Below are positions 35,246 to 46,171 of a stretch of 64,000 nucleotides of DNA, one piece after another. The notes beneath the pieces are model-generated. The model ran no database searches, was not told the origin of the DNA, and worked only from the letters and a program-made list of their open reading frames with translations. Both the position numbers and the translations under genes were made by a program. Within the stretch, counting starts at the first letter, position 1. Each line of letters opens with the position of its first letter. Source of the DNA: Poa pratensis (lineage: Eukaryota; Streptophyta; Magnoliopsida; Poales; Poaceae); NCBI GenBank assembly GCA_947311845.1, contig CAMZMU010000035.1:3246532-3310531 (forward strand). Direction: 5' to 3'.

Positions 35246-36121
35246 GAGCAAATTCCAGTTTTTACCCACTAATTTGACAATTTTGACACTAATTACCCCA
35301 TTTAGCAAGTTTTCATCCTAATTACCCCATTTAGTTAAAAGTTTTGCCCAATTTTACCCCCTTTAATTTTTATGAGAGCTATTTGGTAGCTATCCGACCG
35401 TTAGGTAGAGGTGGCGTGCCATATAGACTATTTTCATGTACCGTGATACAACCTGGGAGACGGCCAAACGAATTTGCTGCGGCTCAATGCTGGGTTGCTC
35501 CACATGTTGTTGATCATGTACCGTAGCAATCCTGGTAGCGGCCGCCATGGTGGCGAAGTTCAGTCAGCTGATGTACATCAAGGCAAAGACGGGCACTAGG
35601 ATCCTGCGACACCAACCTCAGCTAATCGATCTGTCAACTTTCTAGTCCTAGTTGTCTTCTACCTTCTAATTTTTCTCTTTACATGACTATATGCTCTGAA
35701 CCATTCGTACTACGATAGGTTCAGTAGAGGTTCTCACATCTTTGAGCTTAGTTCAAGGTGATTTGTCATATCCCATGCCCGCTCTCTTCCTCTATTCACG
35801 TCGCGTATGTGTGTCAATCTGATGTGGGCTGGCAGGCATGGTCGCTCTACTCAGTCCTGCTAATTTTGCTCAGTGCTGCTAATTTCAGTTTCAGTTTCAT
35901 TTCTATGCTATTTGCTGAACCGATTCCAACGACAACAACTCAAACTGATGGCCCATAATTGTCTTGGTGTGCATAATTTATAGGCTGCAAGTTTGTACAA
36001 TTTATATGGGGTAACAATTGGCACGACTTTTACTAAATGGGGTAATTAGAATGCAAACTTGATAAATGGGGTAATTAGCATCAAAATTATCAAACTAGGG
36101 GGTAAACACTGGAATTTACTC
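35246..36121. mobile_element. Mutator-like non-autonomous element, 876 bp, 9-bp TSD
   Basis: Terminal inverted repeats are about 105 bp (left GAGCAAATTCCAGTTTTTAC; right ends GGAATTTACTC), roughly 85% alike. Each arm contains two copies of TAATTACCCCATTTA. TTCCTATTA flanks both sides (35237-35245, 36122-36130). The interior has no transposase and no convincing gene. It interrupts segment A; the paralogue at about 55140 lacks it. Confidence 0.9.
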
Positions 36122-36475
36122 TTCCTATTATGATCCGTAACTTATGGACACTGGCATGCGGGTGCTCTAGACTTTATGTCATGGATACACTGACTATGTT
36201 ACAGGATGCAATGCTGAAATTCGTCGCTCTTGTTTAATTTCTGAACGCTCTCCAGTACAAGTCAGCTTTCAAAGAGTTGGAAATCATTGTAGGATTTTTG
36301 AATTCACAAGACTTGTCTCTTCAGGTCCGGTAGAACTTGCACTTTGTACATCCAGATTGTGAGCAGAACTTTCACTGGAATGAGAGATAAGCGTGCAGGT
36401 CAAGTTACTGAAAAAATTCTGTCAAAATAACAATTCACTGAAAGATAAAGGGAACACAAACATAGGCGAAATATC

Positions 36476-37545
36476 TTACAGTAGTTCACAGAAGTTTTGC
36501 TTAGGCGGCATGTCCAGATCATCTAAGCTTCTCTCGAACATTTCTAGAACTTTTGTTATAGTCGGGCGATACACAGGTATTACTTGTATGCACCACAAGC
36601 CAATTAGGGTCATCTTTCTTGCGATTTCCTCATTTTCGCATGTGACTTCACATGCTTGTAGTCCATCATCTTGCGCAAAGTGTTCGTAAATCCAATCTGG
36701 GAAATACTTCTCGCTGGAGTTTTCAACAATTGATTTTACATTTCTCCTGCCTCCAACCATCTCCAGCAGCATCATTCCATAACTATACACATCTGACTTT
36801 GTTGAAACCATTCCAAAGGTTCGATAGTGAACTTCTGGAGCAATGAATCCAATTGTTCCTCTAGTACCAGTCATTGAAAGTTTACTCTCTTTTGTAAGGC
36901 ACAATTTAGCTAGACCAAAATCAGCAATCTTTGGGCTAAAGTCCTTGTCTAGAAGGATATTTTGAGGCTTGATATCAAAATGAACAATCCGTGTATTACA
37001 GCTATGGTGCAAGTATTCTAGGCCACGAGCAATCCCGATTGCTATCGCATAGAGCCTCTCCCATCCTAAAGTTTCTTTTGGTTTCTCTGAGTAAATGTAC
37101 TTACCCAAGGAACCATTGGACATGTACTCGTATATAAGCGCTCGTTTTGATCCCTCCAAACAAAATCCATGCAATCTAACAACATTAACATGGGAGGTCC
37201 TGCCGATGCTCATAACCTCATTCACAAACTCATCCCCATTTCCTTTGCAGTCGTGCAAAAATTTCACGGCAACTAGACGATCATCATGCAGTCTTCCTTT
37301 GAAAACCACACCATAACCACCTCTTCCGAGCTGATCACTCTGAGAAGACGTTATCTTCATTACCTGTGAGTACATGTATCTTTTTGGAGCTAGGGGTCCA
37401 TAAGATACTATCATGGCCTCGTAATTCTTCTCAGTGTTGCTGCTAGTCTTCTTGCAAAGGAGAAACCGTAGTCTTTTGCCTTTTCTATGCCATATCAGGA
37501 AATAAATACATGGAAAGAGCAAGGCTGCAGCTATCGATGTTGAAC
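36476..37545 (-). CDS. LRK10-like receptor kinase, kinase exon (last exon), intact
   Basis: The exon starts after CTCAG at about 37545 and runs to TAA at 36476. A hydrophobic segment (SIAAALLFPCIYFLIW) is followed by basic residues and a Ser/Thr kinase domain: Gly loop [10 protein letters not shown], Lys in VAVKF, catalytic loop HFDIKPQN (non-RD type, as in LRK10 relatives), DFG, and GFIAPEV. The end reads PPKQNFCELL. No lesion is visible. It would be joined to two small exons and the ectodomain exon that now carries a Copia element. Family role: plasma-membrane receptor kinase, often linked to defence or stress signalling; the ligand is unknown. Confidence 0.88.
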
Positions 37546-37631
37546 CTGAGATTCAAGTACATGTTATTTCATTTTGTAAATCAGAGGTTATAATACAGAA
37601 ATTATGATTCGCAAGACCATCAATAGTTTAC

Positions 37632-37658
37632 CTTCCTGTTTCATAAATTGATCAGGTC
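37632..37658 (-). CDS. LRK10-like gene, small exon (9 residues)
   Basis: A 27-nt exon with acceptor ...CTACAG and donor GTAAAC. It keeps phase between the preceding 39-nt exon and the kinase exon (G-P-D-Q-F-M-K-Q-E). Small juxtamembrane exons are normal in this family. The call rests on phase and splice sites only. Confidence 0.5.
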
Positions 37659-37821
37659 CTGTAGTATGCACAAATAAGAGTTTCTTGTTTCAGCTTTTAG
37701 TTTTAGAATCATATTCATTCATTAGTGACAGGATAAATTTTAAAGTTAATATTTCATCATAGGAAATCACACTCATATTTAAGTCATTACATACGAAAAA
37801 AATGGAATAAAAATAGCATAC

Positions 37822-37860
37822 CTATTAGCATGATATTATTGAAGGTCGTCCTCTTACTTC
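37822..37860 (-). CDS. LRK10-like gene, small exon before the membrane segment
   Basis: A 39-nt exon (S-K-R-T-T-F-N-N-I-M-L-I) between ATTCCAG and GTATGC. The same exon with the same borders is present in the paralogue near 57305-57340 (S-N-R-T-G-R-K-I-I-L-I), which supports it strongly. Phase is consistent with the ectodomain exon ending at 40413. Confidence 0.65.
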
Positions 37861-37982
37861 CTGGAATATAACATATCATTTATTAGTAAAAAAAAAATCT
37901 TCCAATAGTACTACGTTGGTTGTTTTTCCAAAATAAAGAAACATGCATCGCATATGAATCTTCAGTATTCTTCAAGGAAATA

Positions 37983-38075
37983 CTCCCTCCGATCCGAAAT
38001 ATTTGTCGCTAGTTCTCCTAAGAATTGTACGTGAGTAGTTCTTTTCGTACGGCACTTAAATCGGATCCGAGGGAG
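37983..38075. mobile_element. Stowaway MITE, 93 bp
   Basis: The ends are CTCCCTCCGATCCGAAA / ATCGGATCCGAGGGAG, with TA on both sides (37981-37982, 38076-38077). It lies in the large intron of the LRK gene; the paralogue near 57450 has no insertion here. Confidence 0.92.
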
Positions 38076-38649
38076 TATAAAAAAACACATTGCAAGATAA
38101 TGACGAACAATAGAACATGGACCACAAATGCAGGTTCGAACAAGCAATATCAGTTATAGGTCTCTGTAGATTTAAGAGCCAGCATAAGCGACTGCATAAA
38201 CCGTGACTTATATTTATGCATTCTAATGACATTGCATTGGAAGCTACATTTAAGCCTCCATAGCAATTGGTACGAACATGCATGTGCTGTTAATTTTTCT
38301 GCAAATGTCCTCTGTACAAGCATGATCCACAGAGTGCCAAAACCGAAGAGTACTTAACCTAGTCTACAGAAGTAGACGGTAGCATACGTTCTGTGGAAAT
38401 TGGACTAGTGAGTACATTTTTCCTGTAAACCTCCTCTATAACAGAACTAACTTATTGTACAAAATCTAAAGAGACGCTTACTTGGTCTACAGAACTAAAC
38501 CGGTGTATCCTTTTTTACAGGTCAATGTTGGCGGCACCAAACTCGTTTAAGATAATTAATGGTATATATATGATGCCAATTTCCGAAGCCTGAGTATTAG
38601 TAGCCATACTGCCGAATTTAAATTGCAGTAAAAAACGAGTTTATTAATT

Positions 38650-39692
38650 ACTGGTGCAGACGGTGAGGTTGGACGTGCCGTCTGCGGAGTGGCACTCGAA
38701 GATATCGTAGGTGCTGTCGATCCGACAGGCCCGCCGCTTTCCACGCATGCCTCAAAAGTTCACCGCCTTGTCGGCCTATCAAGCGCAATTCTACGGCTCT
38801 ACCTCCTCCGACATGAAGCGCTTGGTGTGGAAGGTTTGGGCTCCCCGAAGACCAAGTACTTTGCGTGGCTTGCTCTCCAAAACCGGCTATGGACGGCGGA
38901 CCGCCTTGCCGTAGAGGTTGGCAAAATTGTGGTCTTTGTCCTCTTTGCAAAACTACGCCCGAGACGGTCGATTACCTACTCCTCCATTGCCGGTTCACCA
39001 TTAGGATTTGGTCTCTTTTGAAGGCTTGGCTTGGCCTCAATTTTGACCAAACTCTATGGCCGACTCTCTCCATCAAGGAGTGGTGGCAACTTATGACCGG
39101 AGGTGGCGCTCACAACCGCAAAGCCTTGGCCTCCTTCGTCCTCTCGACATCTTGGGAAATTTGGAACGAGAGGAATGCTAGGGTGTTCCGCAACAAATTT
39201 ACATCCTCGCAAGCCATTCTTTCAAAGATCAAAACTGAGGCTAAGATTTGGGCCCTTGCGGGGGCGAAACGATTAGGAGAAATTTTACCGGGAGAGTAAT
39301 CCGGTGGGGCAAATCTATTGCCCCATAGTTTCTAAAAAAAAAAAGTCCACCGCCGTGTAATCCAGAAGAAACCCGGCCTTCATCAGCTGCTGGAAATCCT
39401 TCGCGGACGCCCCCTCGGACCTCAGCACCGTCATCATTGACACCGTGCAGCCCCCCCAAAACTGGTCTCCAGGCGTCGTCGGGGGGTCGGGCCTGTACCC
39501 ACCAGCGAGCCACGCGTACAAGCTGATAGTCATGCATACGGTCGACCGAAGACCATCAGAGCAGCTCATCGGCACCCATGTTGGCAGTGGCCGGAGGACG
39601 CGGTCACGCTGAGCCGGTCGACGTTGCATGAGCCGTTGGAAGGACTCTGTCATTTCCCCACTAGCATTGGCCGACAGTGGCAGATATGGCAT
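38650..39692 (-). pseudogene. LRK-type ectodomain fragment split by a LINE fragment
   Basis: Right part (39692-39345) reads C-T-V-S-M-M-T-V-L, then ASAKDFQQLMKAGFLLDYTA. Left part (38757-38650) reads CVESGG, a one-base shift, then IDSTYDIFECHSADG and SNLTVCT. Together they are the C-terminal half of a GUB_WAK/WAK_assoc ectodomain of the type seen at 61.8-62.5 kb. The N-terminal half is missing. It lies inside the large intron of the 46-36 kb LRK gene, in the same orientation, so it is an extra fragment, not part of that gene. Confidence 0.6.
38768..39344 (+). mobile_element. 5'-truncated LINE 3' fragment
   Basis: The plus-strand frame gives the zf-RVT region (CPLCKTTPETVDYLLLHCRF) and a C-terminal WEIWNERNARVF segment. 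It ends with a stop and an A run at 39334-39344. GTTCACCGCC precedes it (38758-38767) and GTCCACCGCC follows it (39345-39354), a near-perfect 10-bp TSD. Only about 580 bp of the LINE inserted. Confidence 0.8.
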
Positions 39693-40412
39693 CTATCACT
39701 TTCTTTTGAGGAATCCATATCTCACTAGTCATTTTAAATGTTTCGGACCTGTCAGATGTATTTCATGTTTTTTAACTATTCTTCAGTTTGTTTCAGTTTT
39801 AGAAGCATTTTAAATTTGGCACTTTACACCCACAGGCCACAGCAGGTAGGCAATGATTTTTCGGAAGGAAATTGGTACTATAGTTCAGCAGAACACAAGT
39901 ATGGTGGTGGGAGAAACAGCCCCAAAGAATTGACTGGCTAAGCAATGATTTTTCAGAAGGAAATTGGTGTTCAGCAGAAACCAATGAACAAGTCTTTGAC
40001 CAATGAGAAGCGATGCAATGTGCATATGATCCCCGATTGTGGAGTGGAGTAAGATTGACTGAGTGAGAGCTCCGCTGACTGCAGCTCCAAGGTGCGTTTC
40101 TGTATTCCTTTACGTGATAAATTGTTGCAGAAATGCAAGCCATGTGTACCCGGTCATCAGTCGGGGTTTGGCTATGACCGCCGGGAATTAGTTCAACACT
40201 TGAAAGCAAAGAGAAAGGGATAAGAGAGAAAGAAAATGGCTGTTTTTTAAAAACCTCATGATGATGGTCTTCTCAATCCATAATTAAGAGTTTGATCAAG
40301 TGAGCTTGCCATTAACAAGTGGGCCATCCCATGTCAAGACGAAGCCAAAGGCACTGTTTCGTCCTAGCTAGGAACTTGATTGAAATGTGATTTGACGGGT
40401 GAGCGAACTTAC
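39693..40412 (-). other. First intron of the LRK gene, with short direct repeats
   Basis: Contains AAGCAATGATTTTTC.GAAGGAAATTGGT twice (about 39848 and 39941). It shares sequence with the equivalent introns near 50945-51100 and 58720-58900 (GAACCAATGATTTT-, GATAAATTGTT-type strings). No coding sequence. Confidence 0.55.
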
Positions 40413-40814
40413 GTGCAACTGGTGGAGGAGGATGGCCATCCCATGTCAGGAGGAAGCCATCACTGATCAGCTGCTCGTAGTTCCTGGGATTCGCCTCGCG
40501 CGACGAGCCCTGCACCGGCTGCACTGGCACGACCATAGCGTCGCAGCCCTCGATAGCGTAGCCGGCGTAGTCGTTCGTCTCATCGTAATTCCCTGCCGCG
40601 CGGACAAGCACCTCACTCTTGTTCCCGCACCTCAATCTCGTCTCGACCAACGCTCCGTCCTGATGTGCCCCTACTGCTGCCTCCTCCGTGCAATTGTAGA
40701 AGATGAGGTCCTGGTTGTCGGGGTAAATACTGAACGAGCGGCTGAGTTTGGCGGAGGTGTTCCAGGTTGGGAGGACGTCGCAGCTGTTGGAGGCCTGCAG
40801 TAACTTCAGCTTAC

Positions 40815-40962
40815 TGTTAGACTATACGAGTTGTATACGATACGAATTCTCGTTAGACTTGTACTCCAAGTTAGGTTAGCCTGAGTCGGTTCTTGATGTA
40901 CTATATAAACATTGTATACCGCACCAAATCAATACAATTGTGAGTTCTATTTCTAGTTTACA
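40815..40962 (+). repeat. Copia 5' LTR (148 bp)
   Basis: TG...CA termini (TGTTAGAC...GTTTACA), with a TATA-like CTATATAAAC at about 40901-40910 that could start transcription. Unusually short LTR. Confidence 0.93.
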
Positions 40963-40973
40963 TGGTATCAGAT
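40963..40973 (+). promoter_or_regulatory. Copia primer-binding site
   Basis: TGGTATCAGAT directly follows the 5' LTR and complements the 3' end of initiator Met-tRNA, the standard Copia primer for minus-strand synthesis. Confidence 0.85.
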
Positions 40974-40988
40974 TTTCGATCCTAGGGT

Positions 40989-42299
40989 ATGGCCTCGCCG
41001 CCCACACCTCCACCACCGCCGCCGCCTGGCTACTTCGAACGCCGGGCTGCTCTCGTCGCCAAAGCCATCGCCGCCGCGGCCCCATCTTCTTCTACCCTAT
41101 CTACACCAAATTATCTTCCTACTACCCCAATGGCTCCTCCCTTCTCCTTCACCGACACCATCGTGGACGTCGCGCCCTTCATACCTATCTCCCTCGACCT
41201 AGCTGCCCACAACTACTACCATTGGCGTCATCTATTCGACGTCCACCTTGGCCGCTGCAACCTACGTGATCACGTTGCCGCTGGCTCGGTTCCCCGCCCC
41301 TCCGATCCGCAATGGGTCAAGGATGACCTTGCTATCATCCAATGGATCTACACACGGGTGTCCACCGAGATTTTCAACCTGGTGTTCCGTGAAGCCGCCA
41401 CCGCCGCCGAGCTCTGGTCGGCCCTTCGTCAACTCTTCCAAGACAACATCGACGCTCGGGTCAACAGCCTTCACACCGAGCTTCGCAACGCCGTCCAAGG
41501 AGATGCGCCCGTCGGCGTCTACTGCCAGCGCCTCAAGGCCATTGCTGACGAGCTCCGGGAACTTGGCAATCCAGTCGATGATCGGCAGCTCATCAACGTC
41601 CTCCTCGTCGGGCTCTCCGAGGACTTCGACAAGCAGGCCTCCTTCATCCCCATGATGCGGCTCAAGCCGTCCTTCGCCGAGGTCCGGTCGATGCTTCAAC
41701 TGGCTGATCTCTCCCAGTCCCGCAAGGCGTGGCCCCAGGTCTTCGCTGCTACGCCACGTCCATCCCCACCTTCTACGCCTGTGCCTCCACCAGCGGCTCA
41801 TCCTCCTCCGAATTGGCGTCCGAGCCCAAACTACAAAGGCAAAAACCCTGTCTACAGGCCGCCGCGATCTGCGCCCTCCGCATCATCTCCGAGCCCGTCG
41901 CACTTTGCGCCATCTGCATCATCCTCGAGTCCGGCTCCTCTTCCGACCATGGCTCCTACTGCTCCTCACGCGTGGCGTCCACCTCATGACCCGTGGACAG
42001 GCATGGTGCAGGCCTGGCCCATGCCATGGGCTCCTCCATCTCCGTTCGGCGCCCCGCCCGCTTACTCCGGCTCATGGTCACCTGGGATGCGGCCTCATAC
42101 CAGTGCCCCTGGTCTACTCGGATCGCGCCCTCCGGCCAATGCTTATCATGCTGCTCCGACCTACACCTATGGTGCTCCTTCTGCTGGAGGCGGCTCCTAC
42201 TCGACGTACCCCCTGCATGCTCCTGCATTCATGGCGCCGCTAGCGTCACCTCAACCTCCCTCAACAACGCCTAATTGGGACCAAGCTGCTTTTCTGTAG
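40989..42299 (+). CDS. Copia gag protein (436 aa)
   Basis: An ATG 16 bp past the primer site opens a 436-codon frame. The N-terminal half has the gag-type core (YYHWRHLFDVHLGR, AELWSALRQLF, YCQRLKAIADEL, LINVLLVGL). The C-terminal half is Pro/Ser-rich with no CCHC zinc knuckle that I can see, which is unusual but known in some Copia lineages. It ends at TAG (42297-42299), after which pol continues in the same frame (AMNQFAASG), so gag and pol would form one frame if that codon were sense. Confidence 0.85.
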   Translation: MASPPTPPPPPPPGYFERRAALVAKAIAAAAPSSSTLSTPNYLPTTPMAPPFSFTDTIVDVAPFIPISLDLAAHNYYHWRHLFDVHLGRCNLRDHVAAGSVPRPSDPQWVKDDLAIIQWIYTRVSTEIFNLVFREAATAAELWSALRQLFQDNIDARVNSLHTELRNAVQGDAPVGVYCQRLKAIADELRELGNPVDDRQLINVLLVGLSEDFDKQASFIPMMRLKPSFAEVRSMLQLADLSQSRKAWPQVFAATPRPSPPSTPVPPPAAHPPPNWRPSPNYKGKNPVYRPPRSAPSASSPSPSHFAPSASSSSPAPLPTMAPTAPHAWRPPHDPWTGMVQAWPMPWAPPSPFGAPPAYSGSWSPGMRPHTSAPGLLGSRPPANAYHAAPTYTYGAPSAGGGSYSTYPLHAPAFMAPLASPQPPSTTPNWDQAAFL

Positions 42300-42302
42300 G
42301 CC

Positions 42303-45300
42303 ATGAATCAATTTGCTGCTTCGGGAAACACAGGTATGGACTGGATCTTCGACTCTGGTGCTTCTAGTCATATGTCTGCATCATCTAATATGCTGTCATC
42401 GCCAACTTCTTCTCCTTTTTCTTCAATAACTCTTGGTGATGGTTCTTCTATTCCTATACACTGCATCGGACACACAAATCTTTTCACTCCAGTCAAAAAT
42501 CTTCTTCTTCGTGCTGTTTTAGTAGCACCTGCACTTATCAAAAATTTAATCTTTGTTCGTAAATTCACTTCTGATAATCATGTCTCTTTAGAATTTGATC
42601 CCTTTGGTTTATCTGTGAAGGATCTTCTAACCAAGGCGGAGATAGCACGGTTCAATAGTTCTGGTGATCTTTATTCTATTCATGGCGCCCCTACCGTCGA
42701 TCAACCCTCCTCCATGCTGGCGTCTGCTGATCTCTGGCATCATCGTCTTGGGCATCCTCATACCGCAGTCTTATCGTCTATCCTTAGTGAATTTTCTATA
42801 CCTTGTAATCGCCAGTCATAATTCGTTAGAGTGTGTAGCTTGTAAAACAGGAAAACATGTTCGTTTACCATTTTCTTCCTCCAGTTCTCATAGTACCTTT
42901 CCTTTTGAATTACTACATTGTGACCTATGGACGTCTCCCCACACAAGTGTTTCAGGTTTTAAATACTATCTTGTGATTTTAGATGATTATACCCACTTTG
43001 TTTGGACCTTTCCATTACGTAATAAATCTGACGTTCATACTATTTTTCTTAACTTCCAACGCTACATTGCTGTCCACTTCCTTCTCCCAATCCGTTTTAT
43101 TCAATGTGACAATGGACGTGAATTTGATAATTATAAGAACCGTAATTTCTTTCTCCAACATGGAATTCTTCTCCGCTTTTCTTGTCCTTACAGCTCTCCC
43201 AAAACGGCAAAGCTGAAAGATCTTTGCGAACACTCAATGACATTGTCCGAACTCTTCTAATTCACTCCTCCATGCCACCTAAATTTTGGGCCGAAGCTTT
43301 ACGTACTGCAACTTATCTCCTAAACATCAGACCCTCCCAAGTTAACCCTAAAACAACACCTTATTTTTCTCTTTTTCTTTGTCATCCTAACTATCCCGAG
43401 CTTCGTGTCTTTGGTTGTTTGTGCTTTCCCAATACTTCTGCTACCTCTCCGAACAAATTAGCCCTAGATCCCTTCCATGTGTTTTCCTTGGTTATTCCGA
43501 TGAACATAAAGGTTACCGATGTCTCGACAAACTCTCTGGTCGTGTTCTTGTTTCTCGCCACGTTACTTTCATTGAGCATGTCTTTCCCTTTGCTACTCGC
43601 ACAACTCCTGAAAACATTCCCCAACCTGCCTCATGGATTTCCCACATACGGTCCCCGGCAGCTCTTTCCCGTTTTTTTCCTGTCACGCCAGCTTCATCTG
43701 ACCAAACCCCTGCCACGGCACACTTACCTGAACACGACTCTGCCACGGCACACTCACCTGCACACGACTCTGCCACGGCACACTCACCTGCACATGACTC
43801 TGCCACGGCACACTCCCCTGCACAACACCCTGACACGATACACACTCCTGCCCAAAACCCTGCCACGGTACACCCATCTGCCCAACACCTGCCACGGCAG
43901 GATCTCCTGTCTGCCCATCCAGTCCTACCTCTCCACCCTCACCATCTCCAACACCAAATTTTCTTGACGACACACCACGCACCTCTCCTTCATCATCACC
44001 TGTCTCTATGTCCGATTCCTCCGCTGCGCCGGACACCCCTACTCCTTCACTACCCGTTCTACCACCTCGCGCTATACCAACAATCCCCCCTACCAACGAT
44101 CACACCATGCGCACTCGCTCCAAAACAGGTTTTCGACAACCCATTGATCGTCTCAATCTTCATGTCACCCCTTCCCTTTCTCCCATACCTAAAAACTACA
44201 AATCTGCTCTTCTAGATCCTAATTGGTCTGCTGCTATGAAAGATGAATACACCGCTTTGCTCCAAAATCACACTTGGCAACTTGTTCCTCGTCCTTCCGG
44301 TGCGAATGTTGTCTTCGGTAAATGGGTTTTTCGTCACAAATTTCATTCCGATGGAACTCTCTCTCGTTACAAGGCTAGATGGGTTTGTCGCGGTTATTCT
44401 AAGCAACATGGCATAGATTTTGATGAAACTTTTTCTCCAGTCGTAAAACCTAGCACTATTCGCACTGTCCTTAGTATTGCTGTGTCTTCTTCTTGGCCTA
44501 TTCACCAACTCGATGTAAAAAATGCATTTCTCAATGGTACTCTAAATGAAACCGTCTACTGTCAGCAACCTCTTGGGTTCACCGATTCCTCCAATCCAAA
44601 TCATGTTTGTCTCCTTCACAAATCTCTCTACGGTTTAAAACAAGCACCCAGGGCCTGGTTCCAACGTTTCTCTACTTTCATTCAAACAATAGGTTTTTCA
44701 CCATCTGTCTCTGACTCCTCTCTCTTTGTTTATCACCAAGACTTTCATGTTGCTTATCTTCTTCTTTATGTTGATGACATTGTTCTTACGGCCTCTTCTC
44801 AGACTTTTCTTTCTCACATCATATCTTTGTTAAGTTCTGAATTTTCTATGACTGATCTTGGATCTCTCCATCATTTTCTTGGTATTGTTGTTACACGTGA
44901 TTCTACCGGTCTATTTCTCTCTCAACGCCAATATATTCTTGATCTGTTAACTCGAGCAGGAATGCTTGACTGTCAACCCTCTCGTACTCCTGCTGACACC
45001 GCCATTAAACTCTCTTCTGAAGGTGAACCTTATAATGATTCCACGTTGTATCGTAGTCTCACAGGTGCTCTTCAATATCTTACAATAACTAGGCCAGAAA
45101 TTTCCTTCTCCGTTCAACAAGCTTGTCTCTATATGCACGATCCTCGTATTCCACACTACAATCATGTCAAACGTATTCTTCGATATCTAAAAGGCACTCT
45201 TGATCATGGTCTCCATATTACCTCCTCCTCTCCTACGTCGTTGACAGCGTATTCTGATGCAGATTGGGCTGGATGCCCTGATACTCGTCGATCCACGTCT

Positions 45301-45732
45301 GGATATTGTGTTTATCTTGGTAACAATTTGATTTCTTGGTCTTCTAAGCGGCAGGTCATGGTTTCTCGTTCTTCTGCGGAGGCTGAGTATCGCGCTGTCG
45401 CCCATGCTGTTGCTGAAACTGTTTGGCTTCGTCAGTTATTATCGGAGTTACACCGTCCCATTCAGCAGGCCACCATTGTTTATTGTGACAACATTTCTGC
45501 TGTTTACATGTCCAGCAATCCAGTGCAGCACCGGAGGACCAAACACATTGAGATCGATATTCATTTTGTTCGTGAGAAAGTTGCCTTGGGGGAAGTTCGA
45601 GTTCTTCACGTGCCTACTACAACTCAGTTCGCTGATATCTTCACCAAGGCGCTAGCTACAACTCCATTTACCGACATACGTTCCAGTCTCAACGTTGTCG
45701 AACCCCACGTTGATACTGCGGGGGGATGTTAG
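42303..45732 (+). pseudogene. Copia pol: protease, integrase, RT and RNase H, frameshifted
   Basis: The order is protease (DSGASSHMS, 42351-42380), integrase zinc finger (HHRLGHPH, then CVACKTGKH), integrase core (LDDYTHFVW, CDNGREFD), Pro-rich linker, RT (44008-45000: DPNWSAAMKDEY, WVFRHKF, LDVKNAFLNG, YVDDIVL) and RNase H (DADWAGC, SSAEAEYRA, YCDNISA) ending FADIFTKAL. The frame changes at about 42820, 43190, 43450 and 43960-44010, so no full polyprotein can be made. From 44008 to the stop at 45730-45732 the RT/RNase H frame is open and all catalytic residues are present. Confidence 0.88.
43705..43895 (+). repeat. 30-bp tandem repeats in the Copia linker
   Basis: About six units of a 30-bp repeat (CTGCCACGGCACACTCACCT plus GCACACGACT) encode a 10-residue unit (ATAHSPAHDS) between integrase and RT. 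They expand a non-catalytic linker. Confidence 0.85.
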
Positions 45733-45874
45733 ACTATACGAGTTGTATACGATACGAATTCTCATTAGACTTGTACTCCAAGTTAGGTTAGCCTGAGTCG
45801 GTTCTTGATGTACTATATAAACATTGTATACCGCACCAAATCAATACAATTGTGAGTTCTATTTCTAGTTTACA
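45727..45874 (+). repeat. Copia 3' LTR (148 bp)
   Basis: Same length and sequence as the 5' LTR apart from one base. A G-rich polypurine tract (GCGGGGGGA, 45718-45726) precedes it. Confidence 0.93.
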
Positions 45875-46171
45875 CTTACCAAGACCAACCACAAGCAGAC
45901 TGTGTTCCTTGTAGCTGATATTGATGATCCCAAAGCCGTAGAGTCCAGAACCCCGTAGGACTGGAGTGTTGCTGTAGCAAGCGACCTCGAAGTCCGGGGA
46001 ACCACATGATCTTCCGGCCTCTAAGTTGACGAGCCAGAATGGGTTGGAGATGGTCAAGTTGCCACATGTCTTTGCCGAGCAGACTTCCCCTTGCTGCTGC
46101 TCCTCAGCTGCGGCGACTGCGAATATCAGCAGTAGCCACCAGGCCCAGAAGAACCAACACCTTGGTGCCAT

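Larger units (their letters stand above)
40815..45874 (+). mobile_element. Copia LTR retrotransposon, complete, 5.06 kb, TSD CTTAC
   Basis: Two 148-bp LTRs (40815-40962 and 45727-45874) differ at one base (CTCGTTAG versus CTCATTAG). CTTAC flanks both sides (40810-40814, 45875-45879). A Met-tRNA-type primer site TGGTATCAGAT follows the 5' LTR and a G-rich tract precedes the 3' LTR. Order is gag, protease, integrase, RT, RNase H, that is Copia. It lies antisense to the LRK gene it disrupts. Confidence 0.96.
40413..46171 (-). pseudogene. LRK10-like receptor kinase, ectodomain exon 1 interrupted by Copia
   Basis: Exon parts are 46171-45875 and 40809-40413. The ATG at 46171 matches the starts at 53404 and 59762. 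A signal peptide (FFWAWWLLLIFAVAAAEE) precedes a GUB_WAK domain: CSAKTCGNLTI, NPFWLV, RSCGSPDFEVAC, YGFGIINISY, FYNCT, ETRLRCGN, AIEGCDAMVVPV and NYEQLISDGFLLTW. A donor GCAC|GTAAGT ends it at 40413. Skipping the Copia and one TSD copy, the frame is open, and with exons at 37822-37860, 37632-37658 and 37545-36476 the phases fit a protein of about 609 residues. The Copia is the only lesion that I found. Confidence 0.8.
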
